8,506 nucleotides of DNA, from NCBI GenBank assembly GCA_015491595.1, contig WFVP01000089.1, forward strand, positions 1 to 8,506, given 5' to 3'. The translations under genes were made by a program, and so were the position numbers. Positions 1-7,146 of this stretch are shown here, piece by piece. This DNA is from Anaerolineales bacterium. Lineage in GTDB: Bacteria; Chloroflexota; Anaerolineae; Anaerolineales; DRMV01. Numbering within the stretch: the stretch's first letter is position 1; the number at the start of each line of letters is the position of its first letter. Under the pieces are notes generated by a model. The model was not told the origin of the DNA. It did no database searches and worked only from the letters and a program-made list of their open reading frames with translations.

Positions 1-1016
1 CTCAAGGGAAGCAGGGCTCCAGGGAGCAACAGCACCAGCAAATCGGGGCTGGAACGCCAGGCCAGCCAGGGGAGCAGAACCAGGGTCCAGTGCCAGGTCC
101 AGAGGGCCAACCAGGGCGAACCAACCCACGCCCGCCCCCACTGAACGAGCATCCAGAGTAATGCCAGGGCCACCGCGGCCTGCCCCACGCGCGGACCCAG
201 CCCAGGAAAGGCATCCACCAGGAGATGCGCCAGCAATCCGGGACCGCGGTAGACGTGGGGCGCCTGCTGGACCAGGAAGCGCAGGTAATCCTGCCACCAT
301 CCGGGCCGGAGCCAAGCCATGAGCACGGCCCCGCCCACGGTCACCATACCCCAGGTCATCGGTCCGTCGCGACGGCCCCGAGCCAGGGTCCACATCCCCC
401 AGGCCACCAGGACCCAACCGAAGGTGGCCAGGTCCAACAAGACCGGCAGGAAGAACAGGCCGGCGCGGGCGTCCTGCCCCTCCAAAAAACTGAACCAGGC
501 AATCCCCAGCGCGGCCACGATGAAGAGGGTGGGATAGCCCGCCCGCCATGCCGCCCAGGTGCCGGGCCAGGCCAGCACGAGCAGGGCGAAGACCAGCCAA
601 GGCCAGTCCCGGCGCCACATCCAGCGGACCAGCAACGTGGTCCAGGCCACCACCAGGCCCTGCTGAACCGTCAACCACAGGGCGTAAGCGGTGGGTCCGT
701 CGGGAATCAAGGACAGGGGCAGGTACATCCAGGCCGCGAACAGAGGCGTGGGTACGAGATGGCCTGTCTCCAAGGGTCCCAACCAGGGCCGGAGCGTCCG
801 GGCCAGGGTGGTCACGTCGTAGGGACTGGCCCCCTGGAACAGCCAGTTCCGCAAACCGGCCCAGGCCAGAGCGAAAACCCAGGGGCGGGCGTAACGCACC
901 GTCCACCATCGATTGGCCACCACCAGGAGCCCCAGGCCCAACACGCTGAGGGCCACGGCCATCCAGGGGCGCCACACCACCCACGAGGCGCGAAAGTCAC
1001 GCAGCCGTTGACGCAT
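1..1016 (-). CDS. Polytopic membrane protein, likely GT-C/GT87-type glycosyltransferase (C-terminus beyond window)
   Basis: An open frame runs from an ATG at 1014-1016 to the left edge without a stop, giving 338 visible residues. The protein is very hydrophobic and rich in tryptophan. Membrane-like stretches lie near residues 14-33, 90-105, 112-130, 139-150, 162-177, 186-208, 222-235, 279-292 and 303-319. A short loop reading 'QGASPYD' (61-67), followed by 'TPLFAAWMYLPLSLIP' (90-105), resembles the first-loop GxxPY and aromatic/proline pattern of GT87 (DUF2029) polyprenyl-phosphate-sugar mannosyltransferases. Such enzymes act in the membrane, transferring sugars from lipid carriers. That assignment is from memory of the family, and another GT-C-type membrane protein is possible. 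The ATG is preceded by AGGAACAAGG, a modest ribosome binding site. I found no convincing promoter in the 155 bases after livF, so it may depend on read-through. There is no obvious functional tie to amino-acid import. Confidence 0.6.
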   Translation of the reverse strand, partial: MRQRLRDFRASWVVWRPWMAVALSVLGLGLLVVANRWWTVRYARPWVFALAWAGLRNWLFQGASPYDVTTLARTLRPWLGPLETGHLVPTPLFAAWMYLPLSLIPDGPTAYALWLTVQQGLVVAWTTLLVRWMWRRDWPWLVFALLVLAWPGTWAAWRAGYPTLFIVAALGIAWFSFLEGQDARAGLFFLPVLLDLATFGWVLVAWGMWTLARGRRDGPMTWGMVTVGGAVLMAWLRPGWWQDYLRFLVQQAPHVYRGPGLLAHLLVDAFPGLGPRVGQAAVALALLWMLVQWGRAWVGSPWLALWTWHWTLVLLPWLAWRSSPDLLVLLLPGALLPL

Positions 1017-1059
1017 GGGCCTTGTTCCTATGCGGAGGATGGCAACCACAGGCACAAAG

Positions 1060-1091
1060 GGAGGTGTGCGGCACCCTCACCGCACACCTCC
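1060..1091 (-). terminator. 12-bp stem-loop after livF: putative terminator or processing hairpin
   Basis: Bases 1060-1071 and 1080-1091 are perfect reverse complements (12 bp) around an 8-base loop. In the minus-strand transcript the stem follows the livF stop by about 80 bases, and the next bases read CTTTGTGCC. The stem is strong but the U-tract is weak (three U in a row). It could be an intrinsic terminator of limited efficiency, or a hairpin protecting the 3' end of the liv mRNA. On the plus strand the stem is followed by AACGG, so termination in that direction is unlikely. Confidence 0.55.
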
Positions 1092-1171
1092 AACGGCCGT
1101 CCCGTAAACGAGGCATCCATCTCAAAACCTCAGCCCGTGTCCCTTCCGGAGACCACCTGCCGGGAAATGGC

Positions 1172-1891
1172 TCAGGCCATCCCCAGATAGGTCTTCTGCA
1201 CCATCTCGTTGTTGCGCAGCTCCTCCGCGGTCCCGTGGAGCACGATTTCGCCCGTGCGCAGCACGTAACCCCGATGGGCAATAGACAGGGCCATGTGTGC
1301 GTTCTGCTCTACCAAAAGCACCGTGGTCCCCTGTCGGTTGATTTCCTGAATGGTATCGAAGATGCTCTCCACCAGGATGGGAGCCAGCCCCATGGAGGGC
1401 TCATCCATGATGAGCAGGCGCGGGCGGCCCATCAGGCCGCGGCCGATGGCCAGCATCTGTTGCTCACCGCCCGACAGGGTGCCGGCCAGCTGGCGACGTC
1501 GCTCCTTCAAGCGGGGGAAGAGGGCGTACACCCGTTCCAAATCCTCCTCGATGCCGTCCTTGTCCGTGCGGGTGAACGCGCCCATGTAGAGGTTCTCCTC
1601 CACCGTCATGCGGGCAAAGACCCGACGACCCTCGGGAACATGGATGATGCGTTTGAGGGCCACGATTTCGTGAGGGCGGTAGCGCAACAGGTCCTCCCCC
1701 TCGAATCGGATTTCCCCGGACGTGGGGCGCACCAGACCGCTGATGGCCCGAAGGGTGGTGGTCTTCCCCGCGCCGTTGGCGCCAATCAGGGTGACGATTT
1801 CCCCTTCTTCCACGTACAGGGAAATGCCCTTGAGGGCGTGAATGGCCCCGTAATGGACATGCAGGTCGCGAATCTCGAAGTAGTGGCTCAT
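1172..1891 (-). CDS. livF: Branched-chain amino-acid ABC transporter ATPase LivF
   Basis: This is one of the two cytoplasmic ATPases that power the liv importer; it pairs with LivG under the LivH/LivM permeases. The 239 residues match the usual LivF length. Visible motifs are Walker A GANGAGKT (37-44), the PEGR segment in the Q-loop region (86-89), the signature LSGGEQQ (139-145), Walker B LLIMDE (159-164) with catalytic E164, and the D-loop area SMGLAP (166-171). The switch position reads LLVEQN (192-197) instead of the usual His. This is characteristic of LivF-type subunits as I know the family, and it separates LivF from LivG. The ATG has GGGAGGG five bases upstream, inside the 14-base gap after the livG stop. 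It is the last gene of the operon and is followed by a strong stem-loop. Confidence 0.96.
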   Translation of the reverse strand: MSHYFEIRDLHVHYGAIHALKGISLYVEEGEIVTLIGANGAGKTTTLRAISGLVRPTSGEIRFEGEDLLRYRPHEIVALKRIIHVPEGRRVFARMTVEENLYMGAFTRTDKDGIEEDLERVYALFPRLKERRRQLAGTLSGGEQQMLAIGRGLMGRPRLLIMDEPSMGLAPILVESIFDTIQEINRQGTTVLLVEQNAHMALSIAHRGYVLRTGEIVLHGTAEELRNNEMVQKTYLGMA

Positions 1892-1905
1892 ACGTTCCCT
1901 CCCGC

Positions 1906-2715
<810 letters not shown>

Positions 2716-2721
2716 GGTTCA

Positions 2722-2727
2722 CCTCCT
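2722..2727 (-). promoter_or_regulatory. Ribosome binding site fixing the livG GTG start
   Basis: AGGAGG (in a longer AGGAGGTGA match at 2719-2727) stands six bases before the GTG at 2713-2715. It supports the GTG as the true start, and no ATG in this frame has comparable support. The spacer TGAACC is nearly the same as CGAACC at livH. Confidence 0.85.
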
Positions 2728-2766
2728 ACCTTGGCGTTGGGCCAGAGACCCCTCCCCGGTGGCGCA

Positions 2767-4464
2767 TCACTCCACCTTGAGGGTCTTGAGGCGGTCGCCG
2801 AAGACCTCCCGGGCCACCCGGCTCACCCGGGCCTTTTCCGGCCAGAGACCTTCGGGCTTGTAGAGCATCATGATAACCAGGGCCGCGCCGTACACCAGCA
2901 AGCGGAACTCCGCGAACTCCCGCAGCAACTCGGGCAGTCCCACCAGGGCCAGCGCGCCCACCACCACGCCCGGCAGGCTGCCCATACCGCCCACGATGAG
3001 CAGACACAACACGTTGATGGAAATGAGCACGTTGAAGGAGTGGGGCGCGATGGAGTACAGACGGGAAGAGAAGAGCGCGCCGGCCATCCCGGCCAGCAGC
3101 GCGCCCGTGGCAAAGGCCGTCAGTTTGGCGGAGACGTGGTCGATGCCCATGGCCACCGCCACGTCTTCATCCTCGCGAATGGCCTTCCAGGCGCGACCCA
3201 GGCGAGAATCCCGAAGTCGGGTCGAGATGAAAATGCCAATGCCGATGGTCACCAGGATGATGTAGAAGTACTCCCAGGACTCGTTGACCACGAAGGAGCC
3301 AAAAGTGGGACGGGCCACGCCGGTAATCCCCTGGGCACCCCCCAGGATGGGCTTGAGCAGGTCCGAAATCACCAACAGGCGGATGATTTCGCCAAAGCCC
3401 AGGGTGATGATGGCCAGGTAGTCACCCCGGGTCTTGAGCACGGGGACGCCCAGCAAAATTCCCGAAACCAGGGAGAGCAGCAGCGCGATGGGCAGGGCCT
3501 CCCAGAAGTTCATGGGAGGGATGTACTGGCGCACGAAGGGCAACTCGGGCGTGGTGAGCACGGCCATGGTATAGGCCCCGATGGCGAAGAAGGCCACGTA
3601 GCCCAGGTCCAGCAATCCAGCGAAGCCCACCACGATGTTCAGGCCCAGGCCCATGATGATGTAGATGCCCACCATGTCCAACACTTCGAACAGGTAGGAG
3701 CCCTTGTCCCGCAGAATCGCGGGAAGGAGGAGCAACACCAAAATCGCCACCAGGAACGCAATGTTGAGGCGGCGGCGAATGGGCGCGCCCTGGGGCGTCT
3801 GCGCCTCCTTCTGCCACGTCTCCAGGCGGGCCTTGAAGTCGGGCCAGTAGTGCAGGAAGAGCACCCAGAGTACCACGAGAATGACGGCGCCGATTTGGGT
3901 CAGACCCGAGGGGGTGAAGAGGAAATCGGAGATGATGTCGGGCAGCAAGGGCGCCACCAGGGCCCGCAAAATCCCCATGAGGAGGGTAATGCCCACGGCA
4001 TACGAAAGGGTCCGGTCCCAGGGCTGGGGGATGTAGAGATACACCAAGGCCAGGGCGCCGCTAAAGAGCAAGAAGGCCCAGAGCTTGACCAGGCCCAATA
4101 CCCCCGGGGTGTCAAAGGTCAGAATCCGCACCAACGCGGGCGAGGCGTTCTGGAACATGAAGCGCAGGTTGAGGGGCTTGATGGCCAGGGCCAGCAACCC
4201 CAGGATGAGGGCCACCACGGAGACGGCGCCCAGGGCCACCCACCATCCTTCCCGCTGGGTGCGGCGCTCCCGGGGGAGTTTCCCCAGGGCGTAAACGGCC
4301 GTGCCCAGGCCCACCCCCATCAATAACAGCTGGCCCAGGGTGATGATGTCCTCGATGATTTCCCGCTTGTTCAGGGCCTCCACCATTCCGACCAGGGTCA
4401 GGTGCAGCGCGATAAGCCCTCCGATGAGGCCGGCACGGAACATCAAACGCAGCTGAGTCTTCAT
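2767..4464 (-). CDS. livM: Branched-chain amino-acid ABC transporter permease LivM, with long N-terminal membrane extension
   Basis: This is the second transmembrane subunit of the importer, 565 residues, well above the usual 300-430 for LivM. The conserved permease domain spans about residues 235-545: 'MGLGLNIVVGFAGLLDLGY' (271-289), 'TRGDYLAIITLGFGEIIRL' (345-363), the EAA-type ATPase-contact loop around GRAWKAIREDEDVAVAMGI (423-441), 'GGMGSLPGVVVGA' (492-504) and 'LYKPEGLWP' (534-542). The first roughly 230 residues carry about six more hydrophobic segments (near 10-30, 41-60, 76-96, 126-145, 155-175, 188-206) joined by charged loops. E. coli LivM also has an N-terminal extension, but a shorter one. 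The start is firm: AAAGGAGG lies eight bases before the ATG at 4462-4464 and overlaps the livH TAA, suggesting translational coupling. Confidence 0.93.
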   Translation of the reverse strand: MKTQLRLMFRAGLIGGLIALHLTLVGMVEALNKREIIEDIITLGQLLLMGVGLGTAVYALGKLPRERRTQREGWWVALGAVSVVALILGLLALAIKPLNLRFMFQNASPALVRILTFDTPGVLGLVKLWAFLLFSGALALVYLYIPQPWDRTLSYAVGITLLMGILRALVAPLLPDIISDFLFTPSGLTQIGAVILVVLWVLFLHYWPDFKARLETWQKEAQTPQGAPIRRRLNIAFLVAILVLLLLPAILRDKGSYLFEVLDMVGIYIIMGLGLNIVVGFAGLLDLGYVAFFAIGAYTMAVLTTPELPFVRQYIPPMNFWEALPIALLLSLVSGILLGVPVLKTRGDYLAIITLGFGEIIRLLVISDLLKPILGGAQGITGVARPTFGSFVVNESWEYFYIILVTIGIGIFISTRLRDSRLGRAWKAIREDEDVAVAMGIDHVSAKLTAFATGALLAGMAGALFSSRLYSIAPHSFNVLISINVLCLLIVGGMGSLPGVVVGALALVGLPELLREFAEFRLLVYGAALVIMMLYKPEGLWPEKARVSRVAREVFGDRLKTLKVE

Positions 4465-4478
4465 TGCTCGCGCCTCCT

Positions 4479-5546
4479 TTACGCCCGTTTCGCCAGTCGT
4501 TCACCCAGGATGCCCGTGGGCCGGAAGATGAGGAACAGGACGAGCATGGTGAAGGCGATGGCGTCCTTGAGCTGATACGCGGCGGGCACGCCCAGACCTT
4601 CCAAGAACAGGCTGGGTCCCAGGGATTCGAACACGCCCAGGAAGAGGCCGCCCAACATGGCCCCGGGCAGGTTGCCGATGCCGCCGAGCACCGCCGCGGT
4701 AAAGGCCTTCAGGCCGGGGAAGAAGCCCATGAAGAAGTTCACCTGACGGAACATGAGGGCGTAGAACACGCCCGCGGCTCCGGCCGCCGCACCGCCCACG
4801 GCGAAGGTAATGGAAATGGTGCGGTCCACGTCCACGCCCATTAGGGCAGCGGCCTGCTGGTCTTCCGCCACGGCCCGAATGGCCCTGCCGACCTTGGTGA
4901 ACTGCACGAAGGCGTACAGAAGCAACAGCAACAACAAGGAGGACACAAACACCGCAATAAGCATCCGCTGGATTTCCAAGCCGAACAAGGTCCAGGTGCC
5001 CTTCAAGGGCTGGACCTCGGGATAGGCCTTGAAGCCGGGGGTATACAGGCCCCGGAAGGTGTACTGGAGGAAGAAGGACGCGCCAATGGCGGTAATCAGC
5101 GGTACCAGGCGAGGCGCGCCGCGCAGTGGGCGATAGGCGATGCGTTCCAGGGACACGGCCACCACGGTGGACACGGCCATGGACAGCAGCATGACCAGGC
5201 CCAGGGCCAGCCAGGGGTTGGTCTCGAACAGACCGCGCTGTTCCAGCACTTCGGCCAGGAAGTACGCGGTGAAGGGGCCGCTCATGAAGACCTCGCCGTG
5301 GGCGAAGTTAATCATGAAGAGGATGCCGTACACCATGGTATAGCCCAGGGCGATGAGGGCGTAGATGCTTCCCTGGGCCAGGCCCGAAATGATGAAGTCG
5401 AACCACTGCTTCCCGGTGTACCGGCCGGAGGTCAGGCTGTTATAGGAGCCCACCGTAATCATGACCAGCAACAACGCGGCCACAATCCACAACGCCACAT
5501 CCGTTCCCGAAACGTAGCGCAGGCGATAACGCAATCGTTCCCACAC
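4479..5546 (-). CDS. livH: Branched-chain amino-acid ABC transporter permease LivH
   Basis: This is the first transmembrane subunit, 355 residues from the GTG at 5544-5546. Family hallmarks are 'LAQGSIYALIALGYTMVYG' (56-74) leading into 'MINFAHGEVFMSG' (78-90), the EAA-type loop around KVGRAIRAVAEDQQAAALMG (218-237) that docks onto the ATPases, and 'GGIGNLPGAMLGG' (288-300). An N-terminal hydrophobic segment (about 18-36) precedes the core; seven or more others follow. A longer frame is open to another GTG at 5562-5564 (six more residues). However, the AGGAGG at 5553-5558 would then lie inside the coding region, while it is ideally placed for the inner GTG. The livM ribosome binding site overlaps the livH stop. 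The 101 bases separating it from livK contain a GC-rich hairpin. Confidence 0.94.
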   Translation of the reverse strand: MWERLRYRLRYVSGTDVALWIVAALLLVMITVGSYNSLTSGRYTGKQWFDFIISGLAQGSIYALIALGYTMVYGILFMINFAHGEVFMSGPFTAYFLAEVLEQRGLFETNPWLALGLVMLLSMAVSTVVAVSLERIAYRPLRGAPRLVPLITAIGASFFLQYTFRGLYTPGFKAYPEVQPLKGTWTLFGLEIQRMLIAVFVSSLLLLLLLYAFVQFTKVGRAIRAVAEDQQAAALMGVDVDRTISITFAVGGAAAGAAGVFYALMFRQVNFFMGFFPGLKAFTAAVLGGIGNLPGAMLGGLFLGVFESLGPSLFLEGLGVPAAYQLKDAIAFTMLVLFLIFRPTGILGERLAKRA

Positions 5547-5552
5547 GGTTCG

Positions 5553-5558
5553 CCTCCT
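5553..5558 (-). promoter_or_regulatory. Ribosome binding site deciding the livH start
   Basis: AGGAGG followed by CGAACC and GTG (5544-5546) mirrors the livG initiation region. It places the start six codons inside the longest open frame. Confidence 0.8.
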
Positions 5559-5578
5559 GTGCACATGTGGTACGAAGA

Positions 5579-5609
5579 GGGGGCGGGCCCCATAGGGATA
5601 CCCGCCCCC
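5579..5609 (-). promoter_or_regulatory. Intercistronic GC hairpin between livK and livH
   Basis: Bases 5579-5587 and 5601-5609 form a perfect 9-bp G/C-only stem. The 13-base loop can itself pair CCC with GGG (5589-5591 with 5595-5597). In the transcript the hairpin comes about 40 bases after the livK stop, and TCTTCGTAC follows it, so there is no real U-tract. Such hairpins between a binding-protein gene and its permease genes are known in other ABC operons to stabilise the upstream message or cause partial termination. That role here is inference. Confidence 0.6.
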
Positions 5610-5647
5610 GAATCGCCGGGGCTGTCAGGGCCCGAGGGTGCGACCGG

Positions 5648-6892
5648 CTACTTCGGCCAAATCTTCACCGGCGACTTCTCGGGATCCGTGGTGTCCCATT
5701 CCGTCGCCGACGTGATTTGGTAGACCGCGATGTGCGGATCCGCGCAGTCGCCGTTCTCGTCACAGGTCAGATTGCCCGTGATGCCCTGGAAGTCCTTGGT
5801 TTCGGCCACGGCGTCCCGCAGCGCGGTGCGCGGGATGTAGATGGTGCCGTCCTCCAGCACCACCGCGGCCTTCTTGATGGCCTCGGCCAGGATCATCATG
5901 GCGTCATAGGCGTGGGCGTGGAAGGCGCTGATGGGCTTCTCGCCGTACTTCTCCTCGTGCTTCTTGAGGAAGGCATCATACCGCTCAGGGTTGAAGGCGG
6001 AGAAGTCGGGGCTGCTCAGGTACACGCCCACCGCAGCCTCGCCCGCCACCTCGATGAATTCCTTGGAGAAGAGGCCGTCAGCACCCATCAACTTCACATC
6101 CTGCAGGCCTTCCACCTCCTTGGACTGGGCGGCAATTAGCGGACCCTCGGGGTTGAAGATGGGGAAGTAGATGATTTCAGGCCCCTTGGCCGCAATGGTG
6201 GTCAGCACCGGGCGCATGTCGGTGTCGCCCACGTTGACGGCTTCCTGGGCCACCACCTCGCCACCCAGCTGCTTGAAGACCTCGGCGAACACGTTGGCCA
6301 GCTGCTCCGCGTACACGCTGCCGTCGTGGATGGTCGCGGCCTTGCGCACGCCCAGCTCGTTGTAGGCGAACTCCGCGGCTACCTTACCCTGCACCTTGTC
6401 GTTGTGCGCGGTGCGGAAGTAGAAGGGCGAACGGGTGGCCGGGTCCGTCAGGTAAGGCGCGGTGTTGGAGGGGGAAATCATCACGATGCCCGCCTCGCTC
6501 AGAATGGGCGCCGCGTTCTTGGCCGCGCTGGAGCAGGTGGTGCCAATCACACCCACAATGGTCTTGTCCGCCGCCAGCTTCTGGGCCGCCGCCTGACCAC
6601 CCTCAGGGTTGCACTGGGAGTCCTCGGCCACCAGCTCAATGGGGTGACCCAGCAGCTCGCCGCCCAAGTCGTCAATAGCGATCTCGATGCCGCGCTTGGA
6701 GTCGATACCGTAAGACGCCGCACCACCCGAGAAGACCAGGGCCGCACCCACGCGAATGGGTTCACCGGGCTTAATTTCCACGCAGCCCTTTGGGTCCGTG
6801 CAGGTGTACTGCGGCTTCTTCTGGCACGCCGCCAGCACGATGGATGCCAGTACGAACAACAGTACGGTGACAAACAACCGGCGTCTCTTCAT
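5648..6892 (-). CDS. livK: Branched-chain amino-acid-type substrate-binding lipoprotein LivK
   Basis: This is the extracytoplasmic binding protein of the importer (periplasmic-binding fold type I, Leu/Ile/Val family), 414 residues. The N-terminus is a lipoprotein signal: MKRRR, a hydrophobic run (6-20), then lipobox LAAC with C23 as the likely lipidated residue. The mature start 'EPIRVGAALVFSGGAASYG' (44-62), 'GVIGTTCSSAAKNAAPIL' (114-131), 'ISPSNTAPYLTD' (139-150) and 'DGSVYAEQLANVF' (190-202) follow the family plan. Three cysteine pairs (31/37, 94/120, 377/383) suggest disulfides. The frame is open much further upstream, to 7126, but the ATG at 6890-6892 has AAGGAGGAG five bases before it and is followed directly by the signal peptide, so it is the start. 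It is the first gene of livKHMGF. The exact ligand cannot be read from sequence; amides, urea or other amino acids are possible in this family. Confidence 0.95.
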   Translation of the reverse strand: MKRRRLFVTVLLFVLASIVLAACQKKPQYTCTDPKGCVEIKPGEPIRVGAALVFSGGAASYGIDSKRGIEIAIDDLGGELLGHPIELVAEDSQCNPEGGQAAAQKLAADKTIVGVIGTTCSSAAKNAAPILSEAGIVMISPSNTAPYLTDPATRSPFYFRTAHNDKVQGKVAAEFAYNELGVRKAATIHDGSVYAEQLANVFAEVFKQLGGEVVAQEAVNVGDTDMRPVLTTIAAKGPEIIYFPIFNPEGPLIAAQSKEVEGLQDVKLMGADGLFSKEFIEVAGEAAVGVYLSSPDFSAFNPERYDAFLKKHEEKYGEKPISAFHAHAYDAMMILAEAIKKAAVVLEDGTIYIPRTALRDAVAETKDFQGITGNLTCDENGDCADPHIAVYQITSATEWDTTDPEKSPVKIWPK

Positions 6893-6919
6893 CCCTTCTC
6901 CTCCTTCATATAGGGATTG

Positions 6920-6939
6920 CCCCCGGCCCGGTCCGGGGG
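6920..6939 (-). promoter_or_regulatory. Hairpin at the predicted 5' end of the liv transcript
   Basis: Bases 6920-6926 and 6933-6939 are perfect complements (7 bp, all G/C) with a 6-base loop. From the promoter just upstream, transcription should begin near 6940, so the RNA would begin with this stem. It ends about 27 bases before the livK ATG, leaving the ribosome binding site free. A 5' stabiliser is the simplest reading. Confidence 0.55.
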
Positions 6940-6946
6940 TGGCATG

Positions 6947-6975
6947 ATTGTACGCGGCCTCCAGAGATTCGTCAA
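6947..6975 (-). promoter_or_regulatory. Sigma-70-type promoter of the liv operon
   Basis: On the minus strand TTGACG (6970-6975) and TACAAT (6947-6952) are separated by exactly 17 bases, each one mismatch from consensus. The expected start is near 6940, about 48 bases upstream of the livK ATG. The rest of the 254-base divergent region (6893-7146) holds the dyad and the opposite promoter described separately. Confidence 0.8.
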
Positions 6976-6993
6976 GTTTCCAAGTAAGGAAAC
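6976..6993. promoter_or_regulatory. Dyad abutting the livK -35 box, possible operator
   Basis: GTTTCC, six bases, GGAAAC is a perfect inverted repeat whose edge touches the -35 hexamer at 6970-6975. Its centre is about 44 bases upstream of the predicted livK start, a position typical of activator sites contacting polymerase. The regulator is unknown; the role is inferred from symmetry and position only. Confidence 0.45.
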
Positions 6994-7107
6994 ACAAACA
7001 CCCGAAAAAGGTTGCGCCCTCCCTCCCGTCCGCACCTGGAAGGCCCACATCTTCCCTTTCCGATGGGGCCCGCAGCCTCAAGGCCCTGTCCACACCCCGC
7101 GCCTTTT

Positions 7108-7116
7108 TGGTACAAT
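7108..7116 (+). promoter_or_regulatory. Extended -10 promoter of the candidate selenoprotein gene
   Basis: TGGTACAAT is an extended -10 element (TG, one base, then TACAAT at 7111-7116). A -35 match is weak: TGTCCA at 7087-7092, 18 bases away. The start would be near 7122-7124, giving a leader of about 25 bases before the ATG at 7147. Confidence 0.6.
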
Positions 7117-7133
7117 AAGCACACAATATCAGC

Positions 7134-7138
7134 GGAGG
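7134..7138 (+). promoter_or_regulatory. Ribosome binding site for the ATG at 7147
   Basis: GGAGG lies eight bases before the ATG at 7147-7149. The next in-frame ATG, at 7225, has no comparable site, only GAGG two bases away. This supports initiation upstream of the in-frame TGA. Confidence 0.75.
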
Positions 7139-7146
7139 GTGTGACC

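Noticed and set aside
1092..1171. Possible promoter for the glycosyltransferase-like gene
   Set aside because: The best -35-like match (TTGAGA) has no acceptable -10 at 16-18 bases.
5562..5569. CACATGTG palindrome upstream of livH
   Set aside because: It is short, lies inside an operon, and has no promoter next to it; likely chance.
6893..7126. 78-codon N-terminal extension of LivK up to 7126
   Set aside because: It would bury the lipoprotein signal peptide, the promoter and the ribosome binding site; the ATG at 6890-6892 explains everything.
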